Source of the DNA: Phellopilus nigrolimitatus
Lineage: Eukaryota > Basidiomycota > Agaricomycetes > Hymenochaetales > Hymenochaetaceae
Reading direction: 5' to 3'
DNA: 64,000 nt
Assembly (NCBI GenBank): GCA_021029095.1
Contig: JAJOHG010000009.1
Location: 372,001-436,000, forward strand
Below are positions 1 to 9,185 of the stretch, one piece after another (positions within the stretch are counted from its first letter, which is position 1; each line of letters begins with the position of its first letter). A model generated the notes under the pieces. It ran no database searches, was not told the origin of the DNA, and worked only from the letters and a program-made list of their open reading frames with translations. A program made the position numbers and the translations under genes.

Positions 1-1227
1 GTGCTCTTGGTGGGAAGCTCCTCGGCATCGTCACAAACCGTGATATCCAATTCCGCTCACCCTCGACTTCCCTGACTGAAATCATGACTACCTCTCTAAT
101 CACCGCGCCCGAGGGCGTTACGCTTCAAGAGGCGAATGACATCCTGCGCGACTCGAAGAAGGGCAAGTTGCCCATTGTCGACCGTCAAGGCCGCCTTACC
201 TCCCTCCTCGCCCGCTCTGACCTCCTGAAAAACCAGACATACCCGCTTGCATCGAAGTTACCTGAAAGCAAGCAGCTTTACGCCGCCGCCGCCATTGGAA
301 CACGCCCTGCTGACCGGGAGCGCCTTGCGCTTCTCGCTGACGCCGGCCTCGACATCGTCATCCTCGACTCATCGCAGGGCAATTCTATCTACCAAATTGA
401 GATGATCCAGTATATTAAGAAGACGTACCCGAAGCTCGATGTCATTGCTGGCAATGTTGTAACGCGCGAACAGGCTGCATCGCTCATTGCCGCGGGTGCG
501 GACGGGCTCCGCATCGGGATGGGTTCGGGGAGTATCTGCATCACGCAAGAGGTCATGGCTGTCGGCCGGCCACAAGCGACCGCCGTATACGCCGTCGCCG
601 AGTTTGCACGCAAGTTCGGCGTGCCTGTCATCGCGGACGGCGGTATTGGGAACGTCGGGCACGTCGTGAAGGCGCTTGCGCTCGGAGCCGGCGCGGTCAT
701 GATGGGCGGCCTGCTCGCGGGCACGACGGAGGCGCCCGGCGAGTACTTCTATCACGAGGGGAAGCGCGTGAAAGCGTACCGCGGGATGGGCTCCATCGAG
801 GCGATGGAGCAGGGCAAGCCCATTCCGCCGTCTGCGGCGGGCGGTTCGAAGAAGCCGCCGCACTCCAAGAGCGCCGTGCACGAGAACGCGGCGACGTCGC
901 GTTACTTCAGCGAGGCGTCCGCGGTTAAGGTCGCACAGGGCGTTTCGGGCGACGTGCAGGACAAGGGCTCTGTGAAGCAGTTCCTGCCGTATCTGCACGC
1001 GGGCGTCCAGCACTCGCTGCAGGATATCGGCCGTCGCAGCATCTTCGAGATGCAGCAGGCGGTCGCGGATGGCAAGGTTCGCTTCGAGCTCCGGACCGCA
1101 AGCGCGCAGGTAGAGGGTGGCGTGCATGGGCTTCACTCGTAAGTGTTTTTCTTTAATATTTCTTTATGTTGTTGTTGACGCTTCCTCTATGTTTCATCAC
1201 AGTTACACGAAAAGGCTGTTCGCGTAG
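1..1227 (+). CDS. IMP dehydrogenase, copy 1 (5' part outside window)
   Basis: Oxidises IMP to XMP with NAD+, the committed step of GTP synthesis; cytosolic tetramer. The window opens six bases into exon 3. Exon 3 runs 1-1138 and a 25-nt last exon (1203-1227) adds the end YTKRLFA, matching the YEKRLF end of animal IMPDH. An unspliced reading would stop at 1142, but GTAAGT at 1139 and CACAG before 1203 are clear splice sites. Visible: the second half of the CBS pair, [13 protein letters not shown] with the catalytic Cys, DGGIGNVGH, and the flap RYFSE. Compared with the other copies the protein is the same where both are visible, but about 20 silent third-position changes cluster at 371-846. The upstream part cannot be judged. 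Confidence 0.95.
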
Positions 1228-2430
1228 CTGGGTAATTTAGATTCGTTTTTCGCTTGGATAGGTGGGTTTTTTCTGCGCTCCGTGTACTCGCTACGTAGGT
1301 CACAGTACGGAGTTGTACAACACGATCGAATCGAAGAAATAAAATATAAAAATTTGTTGTAACTTATTGGAAGTCCGGGTATCAAAGCGTGGGTGAGGCT
1401 GTGGACACGGTCGCTTGGTGGTTCTCGTGTAGATAGCCGAGATGTACATAGCCAAAAAAACAGAGCTTTTCCTTTAAAAAGTGGTGGAAAAGGATCGGAT
1501 TCCCCCTTTGAGCAAGCGAAATGCCTGAATTTTGGCTATGATTTTAACTTTTTTGCAGGGCTACGCTATACACGGCGCGACGGGACCTGTCCCCTGAAGA
1601 ACAGGCCCGCCGCGCGAGCCACTCTGCCGGCTTACGGCCTAAGCAGAGATTCTACGTAGTTCTAGACACCCCGGCTGTCCGTAGACATAAGCGCGGGAAA
1701 TAATGCCAAAGAAACGGTTTGGGAAAGGTGGTGAAATTCAACGCCCCGTCATTCCCCCTGCCCGTCCTTCCACCTGGCTGTCGACTTCGAGATGGGGGGA
1801 GAAAGAGGAGCTGGGGATCCAACCCGCAGACTCGCCCCTCTTTATACCGCTGGTACGCCGCTTGCAGCGTGGTCTGTAAACCATGATTAGCGCGCATTCG
1901 AGAAAACGATGCTTTTGTGCTTACGGCAGTCAAACGGCCGTCCCAGGGACGCGCAGAAGTCGCCCCGCGCAGGCTGGGCCAAGATGGAGGGAGAGAAAGG
2001 GAGCTGGGGGACGAAGTGCGCAGACTCCCAGCTCTTTATACCCCACAGCTCGCCCCTTTCCCACGCGCAAAGCGGCGTTTGCGAATCACATAAAGTCGCG
2101 CCATCTGTAGAATCACGAATTAGCAAGTATTCGAGAAAAGACGGTTTGGTACGTACCACGAATTGCGCGAGTCCTGCGTTGGCACGATTTGCATGTCGCC
2201 ACGCAGACGAAAGCCGAGGCAGAGCGGAGTTGCGATCTGTAGAGTACAGTGAGCCGCGAATCCGAGGAATAGAGATTAAGTACTTACAGCTGCATCCTGA
2301 TTTTGTGATTTTCGCTCAAAAGCGTGAAAAGCGTCTGCCGATGGAGTACAGAAGTCGGCGGATCGTCGCGGGTGAAGCGTCGGCCGTGCGCACTGTTTCG
2401 AGGACTGAATTTGATTGCAAATGAGTCAGA
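1228..2430. other. Spacer part 1: IMPDH 3' flank, then no recognisable gene
   Basis: To 1384 this is IMPDH 3' flank. From 1385 to 2430 I see no gene. A ~150 bp element (TTTGCATG, CACGCAGACG, GAGTTGCGATCT, GTGAGCCGCGAATCCGAGGA) at ~2186-2270 is repeated at ~2940-3025. The phrase GATTTTGTGATTTTCGCTC at ~2299 recurs at ~3090. The corresponding stretches of the other blocks are the same in kind. Confidence 0.6.
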
Positions 2431-2463
2431 TCAGGTATATTTCGCAATCGAATGCAATCACGT

Positions 2464-2627
2464 ACCAGCAGCAACAGCACCAGCATCCGGCCCAGAACCA
2501 GCAAAGTTTCCCGCCAGGTATGTCGCCGATGGTCAATATTAACAGCCCGAGCATGGCGAACTTTAGTGCACACAGGAAATGCCGTAAATGACATGGGCAG
2601 GGTGCCGGTGCTCGGCGGGGTGGGTGC
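2464..2627 (+). pseudogene. Gln/Pro/Met-rich coding fragment (block A1)
   Basis: Fragment of an unidentified low-complexity protein (YQQQQHQHPAQNQQSFPPGM, then SPMVNLGSPSMANLAHTGNA). In this copy an extra T near 2570 breaks the frame. It is inserted into one of three copies of a ~150 bp motif: the motif reads straight from CACGTACC to GCATGTCC at ~4765, but here the Gln-rich piece lies between. Composition suggests a transcription co-regulator, which is only a guess. Confidence 0.55.
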
Positions 2628-3639
2628 GCATGTCCAAAACGACGCTCGCCCGCGTCATTTCTATCGTGTCGGCGCATTTCCTGTCCCAGCCGGCCGGAAC
2701 TGTGTGTAGGACGTGCGCGAAGCGAGCCGCGCTCGGTGCGACGGACTGAAACACGCAGGTAAGAAAAGAAGATATAAAGATGAAAGGATATTACTTACCG
2801 ATTGAACGACGTCAAGCGTCGAGCGCGCCGATGATGCGCCGCGTGCAGACGCCGCTCGGCGGACGGCGATACATATATACAATGAATGTTGTGTCGCATC
2901 CGGGTTCGAGACGAGCGTGGCACGCTCCGCAAATGAGTGCATTTGCATGCCACCACGCAGACGGAGGCCGAGGCAAGGCGGAGTTGCGATCTATAGAGTA
3001 CGGTGAGCCGCGAATCCGAGGAAACAGAGGTTTAGTACACACTGCAAAGTGTACGCCTCTCCAGAAATCACTGAGCGTCCACGTCACATCACTGATTTTG
3101 TGATTTTCGCTCAAAAGCGTGAAGAGGGGCCGCCGATCGAAAAAGAAGTGTCGAATCAAAGCGCACCGCCGTGCGCATGGTTTCGAGCTCTGAAAGCGAT
3201 TGTAAATGGGTTAGTTCAGTCTATTTTACATTACAGTGCAGCCCCATACCAGCATGTCCGAAACGACGCTCGCCCGCGTCATTTCTATCGTGTCGGCCGA
3301 TACCGTGCTTCAAGTTCTCTATCAGATTACGGTCCGAGACGTGATCCAGATGACGCTGAAGCTCAGGCTCCTCGAGCAACGCACATGCGCCGGTTCAGCA
3401 ACGAATCGACCTACGAGTTGACTCGACGACAAGCGAGTACGCAGAGTGCAGCGACTGCTGAAAGACAATTAAATCGTGTACTAGATTAAGTTAGACTTAA
3501 TGAGTAATAGAACACAGCAAAGTAAAACTCACCATCTTCATGATCATGCCGCTCGCCCGGCTTCGATACATATATATATTACCCTACACTTGAGCTTTTT
3601 GTCAATACCAATCGCGCGCATAGGCGGAGGCGCAAAGCT

Positions 3640-4540
3640 AGAATTCCCAATAGGCTTGCGCTCCATGGGTGGAGGAGCAGACTGGATTCCGTTGCGGGAT
3701 CCTGCGGCCGTCCCTGGCCAGGCACGTTTTGCATTGTGATGGGAGGGCTGCAGCGTGCCGGGAGCGGAGGCGGGACTTGCAGAGCAGGTGTGCTTGCAGC
3801 ACTGCTACTAGACCCGTTACATACAAGACGATTGGGCTCGGCGAGCGCGACGTTCGGCGGTAGCGAGGTGTGCCGAGGAAGGGCACGGATAGACAGTCAT
3901 TTGGGGGGAGACGACGGCAGACGCTGCATCAAATCCATGCTGGAAATACCACTACTGGAGTTCGAAGAGGGGGCCGAAAAGGCAAGGGCGAAGTCGTAGG
4001 TGCAAGCTGGTGTGGTTGCTTTGCATCGTCATCGAATTGAATCAAGACGCCCGAAACCGAACGCCGTTGCTGTTGATGCTGCGAACGATGTTGAGGGAGA
4101 AAAGAGGAGTGTGACGAGACGCGATTTGGCTGCGACTGTCACAGATTGGGTGATGATGCTATTCCCGTACTGTATACAATAAACTCAGATGAGTTCTTTC
4201 CGGACGAGGCCTGCAGAGTACTCACGCATTTTTGGAGCGAAGGGAGGCTACGCTATTCGTCTCTACGCTTTCGTCGGCGCAGGCGATGACACGGGCAGCA
4301 GCAGCAGGCGGGGGCGGCTTGCGCGTTATCAGCGCCGGTTTGTTCAAACTTTGCATACCATTAAATGCAGGAATGGCGGCGGAACGAGGCACAGTAAATA
4401 CGAATGGCTTCGGAGAACGCGATGCAGGCGGGGGGCGGCACAGGCCGTCTGCCGATCTTCAAGTCGGACGACAAGCTCGCGGAGCGCAGAAGGTAGTGCG
4501 CGAAGGACGCCTGTGCCTCGGCATCGACCTCGCTGTTCGA
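3640..4540 (-). pseudogene. Ser/Pro-rich gene fragment with one intron (block A1)
   Basis: Minus strand. One exon (4226-~4540) encodes SFAHYLLRSASLSSDLKIGR, then after a frame slip KPFVFTVPRSAAIPAFNGMQ and SLNKPALITRKPPPPAAAAR. A GTGAGT donor at 4225 and a TATACAG acceptor enclose a 56-bp intron (4170-4225). The next exon encodes a Ser/Pro-rich disordered stretch (TGIASSPDLPSTSQPQPN). Retention of the intron shows capture at DNA level. In this copy the second exon is further broken. Family not recognised; it resembles a disordered region of a fungal signalling or cytoskeletal protein. Confidence 0.5.
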
Positions 4541-4549
4541 TGATGCGCG

Positions 4550-6349
4550 TGGTCTACTCGATCCAGGCGAGAGAAGGTCGGGATGGTTGTCACATCGATG
4601 CTTGCGGTGCGGACCCCGTTGCCGTCGGTGTCGGTGTCGGTGATGGAGTACAGAAGTCGGCGGACCATCTAGGTGAAGCGCCGGCCGTGCGCGTATACTT
4701 TCGAAAACTGGATTTGATTGCAAATGAGTTAGAACAGGTATGTTTTGCAATAGAATGCAATCACGTACCTGCATGTCCGAAATGATGCTCGCCCGTGTCA
4801 TCTCTATCGTGTCGGCGTGTTTATAGTCCCCGCTAGCTGCTGCTGCCTGTAGGAGGTGCACAAAGCGAGTCATGGTTGCGGGCCTAAACCTGATGAAAAA
4901 AGACAATTAGCATGTGTATTTTTCACATAGATAAGATCAGACATTACATACCTTGGTGCAGAATGATTTCGACGCTGCACACACCTCTACTCACGGTGAC
5001 GAGCCCAAAATGTGACCCCAGAGCAAATCATGTAACGAGCATCTCAAAAGCCGCAAAAGTGCCCAATCTTGCAGCGCATTGTTTTGCAGTGTCCCCCAAT
5101 ACCTTTCAAAAGATATGTCAATGAAGAAGAAAGAGAGAAGCAAAGTAAAGCGACATACCAGAAGGCCGTGTAGGAAAGGCAGAAGACAGATCGCTCGTGC
5201 CGCGCATGAAGACACGCGTGACACAGTGACCAGACGACATTCGACTCGACTCACGGCCATCATCTGCACATCGACAACGATCGTGAGCTCGGGGGACAGC
5301 AAGACAAGACAGCGCTTCATCTACAGACCCTTCGCTTTATATCTAATTTCTGACCTGGGCTATTCTGCGTGTTTGTGTCTATCCTGGGCTAGATCTCGGC
5401 AGCATTTCCTCCGGTTCTCTGGTTGCCAGTCTCTGCTACGCAGTGTTGCCTGGGCTCGTGTTCTTTCTGGCGGATAATCTTGTTTTGTTAGGCGCAAATA
5501 TTGCATTCCTTGTGAGAGCTTCTGTTGCTTGGCTGTGCTGTATGTGGACTCTGGATCAGTCTATTCTGGATTCTTTTCTTGCCGGTCATTTCAAGTCTTT
5601 GCTTCTTATGAGGCCGTTCTCTGAGTTTTATTCTTATAAACTGCACAGTCATTAGTTTGGAACCAGTAGCTTTCACTGAGAGTCTTGCAAGTCCCTGAGC
5701 CTAAGATCTGAGAGTTGAATTTGAGGACTGCTCCAAATTGCCAGCTTCCGACAGGCCCAGGGGATATACTTGAGATGGAAGCCAACACTTCGAAAGAAGT
5801 CACAGCTTAGCGAGCTGTGCATTTTGCGCCCGTCGCTTCCGAATTCCCTAGTGACGCTTGCTTTCGCTTCTGCCTTCGGGCCGTAGATGACACGACTACA
5901 TTGGTAATGAACACGATAACTTGGTACAACACGGAACAACAGGGAATCACATATAAGGTGGCCTCGACGTGCCGTTTTCCCCATTCCCCTCCTCACTCCC
6001 TTTAAAGCCACTAACGCTACTAGTGCACTCTCAATGCACCCCTTGATGTGCTTTCTAACTATACTCCCAGCCTGTCCGTGCACGCAGACCCAGGGGGCGC
6101 CCCCATAAGAGGTCGTGCGCGGATGTAATTTTTTCTTAGTAACGTAGTACCTCAGTAGTCCGACCGTATCAAGTAGCACATCTATCGCGAAGATGTGTGA
6201 ACGTGCAGTTGAGCGAAAGTGGGAATTGTGAAAGGAGGATTTAGACAAGGATGTAGTTGGGCTATTGAGCGGTGTATGTGTGCTGGTGCGTCGCATAGTG
6301 TGTCTTGATTGTTGAGACTGGGGGGATGCTTTTCTTCTTTGCTTCACTG
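4550..6349. other. Spacer part 2: no gene recognised
   Basis: 4640-4800 holds the third copy of the ~150 bp motif. On the minus strand that motif reads DTIEMTRASIISDMQ followed by a GTACGT donor and a CTAAC...CCAG acceptor, so it looks like an exon end of some gene. From ~5000 to 6350 the sequence is T-rich with only short frames. A 70-residue hydrophobic frame (5443-5655) is open in all five copies, but I see no family match or codon signal. Confidence 0.5.
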
Positions 6350-6357
6350 CGAAACAG

Positions 6358-6715
6358 GTAAGTAATTCATCTATCTGCGTACTTATTTCTCACTCTTGTA
6401 TTCTAGCTCTGGTTCTTAGCTTTGAATTGGTACGTCTCCTTTTCTTTAATTTGCTCTTGCTGACTTTGTATTTTAGATACGAGACAACACTTATGTCGCC
6501 GACACTTCGTTCCGTTAGTTTACAGTACTTGTAGTTTAGTTTTTGTATTCTAACCATTTGTGTGTGCCACCTGGCCAGTGACACACACAAATGGCTAGCC
6601 GTCTCTTTCCTTTTCTTTCCTTCGTCTCGACTTCAAGTTGCTGGGGAATCCATGACCGAGTGTAAGTGGGTTATTATGTTCGTGAATTTTGTGCTGACCT
6701 TCGCTGTTTTAACAG
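6358..6715 (+). other. Possible spliced non-coding transcript segment (block A1)
   Basis: Three well-formed introns follow one another on the plus strand: 6358-6406 (GTAAGT...TTCTAG), 6430-6476 (GTACGT, TGCTGAC branch, TTTTAG) and 6662-6715 (GTAAGT, GTGCTGAC branch, AACAG). The exons between them hold no long frame. In the diverged B blocks the same sites survive; the first donor becomes GCAAGT, an allowed GC-AG type. It could be a 5' leader separated from its gene or a non-coding RNA. The hairpin at 6550-6598 lies in the long middle exon. Equivalent stretches are at ~16241-16598, ~26124-26481, ~42113-42464 and ~53577-53928. Confidence 0.4.
6550..6598 (-). other. 21-bp-stem hairpin, 7-nt loop (block A1)
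   Basis: Inverted arms 6550-6570 and 6578-6598 around the loop CTGGCCA. Two arm positions mismatch on the plus strand as A-C. On the minus-strand RNA both become G-U wobbles, so the full stem can form there. Confidence 0.75.
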
Positions 6716-7287
6716 ATTAACTAATTCTGATTCAAAAGATAAGTCTGTTTCGCTGCGTTTTGTTTGCTGTCTTGCTGACTCGTCTGTTCAGATATTCAGT
6801 TTGTCTGTAGCTAGCTAGTTCCGCACTTGTAATTCTGTACTTGGTTTCAAATGCAATAATCATATTTAAACTACCTCCGAATCCTTCTTTAATTCTAAGT
6901 CGGCTCCAAACTACATAAGTACCCTTCCATCCTCCAGGCCAAAAAGAACTTGAGTTAATTAGTTGTAAGAAGTTGAGCAGAGTTGGCATGTACTCTCCGA
7001 GCATAATAAGTAACTTCGCCCAGATGTGTTTGATTTGATGAAGTGCGTAACGAGTACAGTGACGAGTGAGCAGTTGCCGTGAAAGCGAGCGGGCCGCGAA
7101 TAGGCTCGTCCGTACAGAGAAAATTGAATGCGTCCGGCTGCTCTATGATGAGCACGACGGACGGCGTGGAACACAACTAGCAAGCTCAGAGTGTTTCGAG
7201 TGCGAAGCCACACTAGTATCTACAGCTGCAGCGTACGAGAGCGAGGCGGCGCAAACACGAAGTGTAAGCATGCAACAGGAGATAGAC
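6716..7287. other. Spacer part 3: nothing recognised
   Basis: AT-rich 6716-6960, then mixed composition. No frame in this stretch looks like a protein. The sequence is conserved among blocks apart from small indels. Confidence 0.5.
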
Positions 7288-7338
7288 GCGCTTGAAGTGT
7301 TTCGTGCGCTTCTTGATGATGGGAATTTTAGAGACCAT
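7288..7338 (-). pseudogene. Ribosomal protein L32 5'-exon fragment (block A1)
   Basis: Minus strand from ATG at 7338: MVSKIPIIKKRTKHFKR, the N-terminus of eukaryotic large-subunit protein eL32. Similarity stops after this Arg, where HQSDRY would follow. Just upstream a CTTCTCTGCAG acceptor precedes TCAACCGCC-ATG, as for a 5' untranslated-region intron. The fragment was therefore copied from genomic DNA. The rest of the gene is absent. Confidence 0.75.
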
Positions 7339-7653
7339 GGCGGTTGACTGCAGAGAAGGTCCGGGCGAGTGTGAAGCCATGCTGCGCAGTCTTGAATATA
7401 ATATAAAGTTTTGAATTCGGACTGCCCCGAACACCGGTAGGGTGCTCGACTCAGTCTCCATGTCGATGTCGCGAACGCACCGCGCACAAAATGAGGTATC
7501 GATGTCTTTGACACACGCGGGGCGGATGTACAGATATGAGGGCAATTGTCGAGAAAAGAGGTCAGGCCGCCATAAAGCAAGAGGCGGCTTTGTCTCGTAA
7601 ATTGATATCATTTTTTTTCTAAAACCTACACAAGTAATGCTACGGGTGCGTAC

Positions 7654-8110
7654 CTGACTCGCCCTCCGAAACGTACGCCTGACACAGCGCGCGGACGACG
7701 TCCTTCCTGCGCTCACTCCTCTTTATCGACGAGACCGAAGCAGAGACCGAGGCGAATGCGTTCCCGAGCGCGCTCTCCTTGCTCGATGTGCCGAAAAGAT
7801 GCGCGACCACCCCGCGCCAATCGCCCGTCTCGCGCAGCGCGTTAAGTTTCGCGAACGCCTTATCGAACTTCTTTGACTTGCTGTGTAGCGCTGCACACGG
7901 CTTCGAGTACGGATGGAAGTGGAGGCACTGTTTGAGCGTCGTCTGCGCCTGCGAGGGAGGAAGTACGAGAACTGTGCGATCTTCAGGAAGAGCGATGTCG
8001 ACGGCGAGGTGAGGTGCGCGAGCCGGGTCAGGTCTCCGACGGTCTGTTTGACGTCCCCGGAATCCAGCGCACGCTCGGTGGAATGAGTTGCGAGCTTAAG
8101 CGCCTCCGGG
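7654..8110 (-). pseudogene. DNAJC3/p58-like co-chaperone fragment (block A1)
   Basis: Minus strand. Reads ALDSGDVKQTVGDLTRLAHL, then TSPSTSLFLKIAQFSYFLP, then after a one-base frame slip SQAQTTLKQCLHFHPYSKPC, then FDKAFAKLNALRETGDWRGV and VRALCQAYVSEGES before a GTACGC donor. This resembles the middle TPR region of the fungal ER-lumen co-chaperone DNAJC3 (p58IPK). N-terminus, remaining TPRs and J domain are missing. The frame slip (FLP/RRRR) occurs in all five copies, so it predates the duplication. Assignment is by recollection of the family. Confidence 0.55.
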
Positions 8111-8552
8111 GCGCGCAGGTCTTCGAGAGGGGAGACGGCGGCGCGCCGGCAGGTCGAAGCTTGAGCGGACGCGAATCGAGAATGCTGCGCGAGCGTCCGC
8201 GAAACGGACGCATCGCGCAGCTCCGCGCGCATGCAGTTGACACGGCCCGCGCACGGTACGCGACGGAGCACAGGAGAAAATATGAATATACGCACCTTGT
8301 ACACTGTGCCGCCGCCCTTCGCCCTTCTCGGATCTCGTTCTTGTCGAACTCGAGCACGACGCGCGGCGGCGACCGGTGCCGCGCGCACACGGCGGGGTGA
8401 GGGACGGTGCGCGCAGTCCAGCGGACGCACGCATGCGCAGGTAGGGAGTCGACGGCCGTGTGAGCGCGTGGTAGCGGCGGAGAGATCGGCGGGCATACAG
8501 CGCAGCGCCCCCGACGGGGCAGTTGAGCGCGCATGGACGGCGGCTGCGGCGG

Positions 8553-8603
<51 letters not shown>

Positions 8604-8904
8604 GTGGTGCAGCGGCGTGTGTCGATTTTCGAGGTGGGAGACGGTGCCGGCAGTTGAGCAGACGCGAATCGAGTACGAGCGCGCACAGCTGAGGGAGTCG
8701 ACGGCCGGGCGGGCGCGCAGCGCGCAGCGCCCCCGACTGGGCGGTGGAGCGCGCACGGACGACGGCGGCAGGAGTTGCTGCTGTTGCTGTTGCGGCGGCG
8801 ACTGACGCACTCCGGTGTTGCTGTTGCTGCTGCCGTACGCGCGCCGCCGTCGTCTCGGCGGCCTGTGTTGCTGTGCGCAGCGGTCTGCGCGAGCTCGGGA
8901 GGAC
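8111..8904. other. Spacer part 4: GC-rich, low complexity
   Basis: Very GC-rich with many CGCGC and GACGGCGG words. Long frames exist on both strands (up to 446 codons), but they are Arg/Ala/Ser/Pro-rich in every frame, as expected from composition, and I do not call them genes. A GTGCGTATATTCAT donor-like site (minus strand, ~8295) is the only splice-like signal. Confidence 0.55.
8557..8600 (+). repeat. CTG triplet tract (block A1)
   Basis: About 15 triplets, mainly CTG with two TTG interruptions, followed by GTGGTGGTGC. Poly-Gln frame on the minus strand. Same length at 18440-18483 and 28323-28366. A second impure tract lies at ~8776-8830. Confidence 0.85.
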
Positions 8905-9095
8905 GGTGCAGTTGAGAGGGGTCGGCCTGGAGGAAGCTGCGCAGGCCCGCGCTATATTTGGAAGATCGACGAGACTCGAGTGCAAATCCTTCCACACTGC
9001 CGTCACCGAAGGCCTTTTGACTCGAGAAAACGGAAGAAGTTCACGTACATACATGCACGCCAAGACTTACTCATAATGTCATAAGCAACGTTGAC

Positions 9096-9104
9096 TATAT
9101 AAAG
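9096..9104 (+). promoter_or_regulatory. TATA box of IMPDH copy 2
   Basis: TATATAAAG about 82 bp upstream of the start codon, followed by a C/T-rich leader (ACCTCCCCCCGCCC). The same box is at 18979-18987 (copy 3) and 28862-28870 (copy 4). The stretch 8905-9185 is found only upstream of IMPDH and not in the B blocks, so it is the IMPDH promoter region proper. Confidence 0.7.
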
Positions 9105-9185
9105 GGCGCCTCAAAATTTTAGTTACGAACTTGGAGTTTACTCCCAACCCACCTTTCACCTCCCCCCGCCCTCAAAAATCCCTAA

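Larger units (their letters stand above)
1210..8904. repeat. Block A1, ~7.7 kb mosaic spacer between IMPDH genes
   Basis: Shared segment from inside the last IMPDH exon to the bases GAGGAC. The first ~175 bp (to 1384) are IMPDH 3' sequence; the core is 1385-8904. It recurs nearly unchanged in A2 and A3, and with several percent divergence in B1 and B2. No transposase, reverse transcriptase, helicase or other complete protein is visible. I see no terminal inverted repeat and no Helitron-type 3' end. It contains recognisable gene fragments, three internal copies of a ~150 bp motif, CTG tracts and a hairpin, listed separately. Best described as a chimeric segmental-duplication spacer. Confidence 0.85.

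Noticed and set aside
369..1136. Long antisense frames opposite the IMPDH exon 3
   Set aside because: Shadow frames of a codon-biased gene; no family resemblance.
1203..1230. AAAAGGCTGTTCGCGTAG as the terminus of a mobile element
   Set aside because: It is the last coding exon of IMPDH (TKRLFA-stop), so the shared left edge of the B blocks is a breakpoint in a gene, not an element end.
1393..1450. Possible tRNA-like segment after the IMPDH flank (GGTGGTTCTCG words)
   Set aside because: No cloverleaf can be drawn: no matching acceptor or anticodon stems.
5443..5655. 70-codon hydrophobic frame open in all spacer copies
   Set aside because: T-rich composition alone gives such a frame; no start context, no homology I can name, and silent versus replacement changes are not clearly skewed.
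8290..8380. VVLEFDKNEI frame (minus strand) as a C2-domain gene fragment
   Set aside because: Only about ten residues look protein-like; too short to name a family.
8557..8600. CTG tract as a coding poly-Gln transcription factor
   Set aside because: The flanking frame is not protein-like and tract plus flank are deleted in block B2.
1210..8904. Spacer as a Helitron or an LTR retrotransposon
   Set aside because: No Rep/helicase, integrase or reverse transcriptase, no CTRR-type end with nearby hairpin, no terminal direct or inverted repeats. The hairpin is ~2.3 kb from the right end.
7723..9063. 446-codon minus-strand frame, and overlapping 260- and 299-codon frames, in the GC-rich spacer end
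   Set aside because: All frames are low-complexity Arg/Ala/Ser/Pro/Gln, overlap each other, cross the DNAJC3 fragment in the wrong frame and are not kept in the B blocks. Expected from composition.
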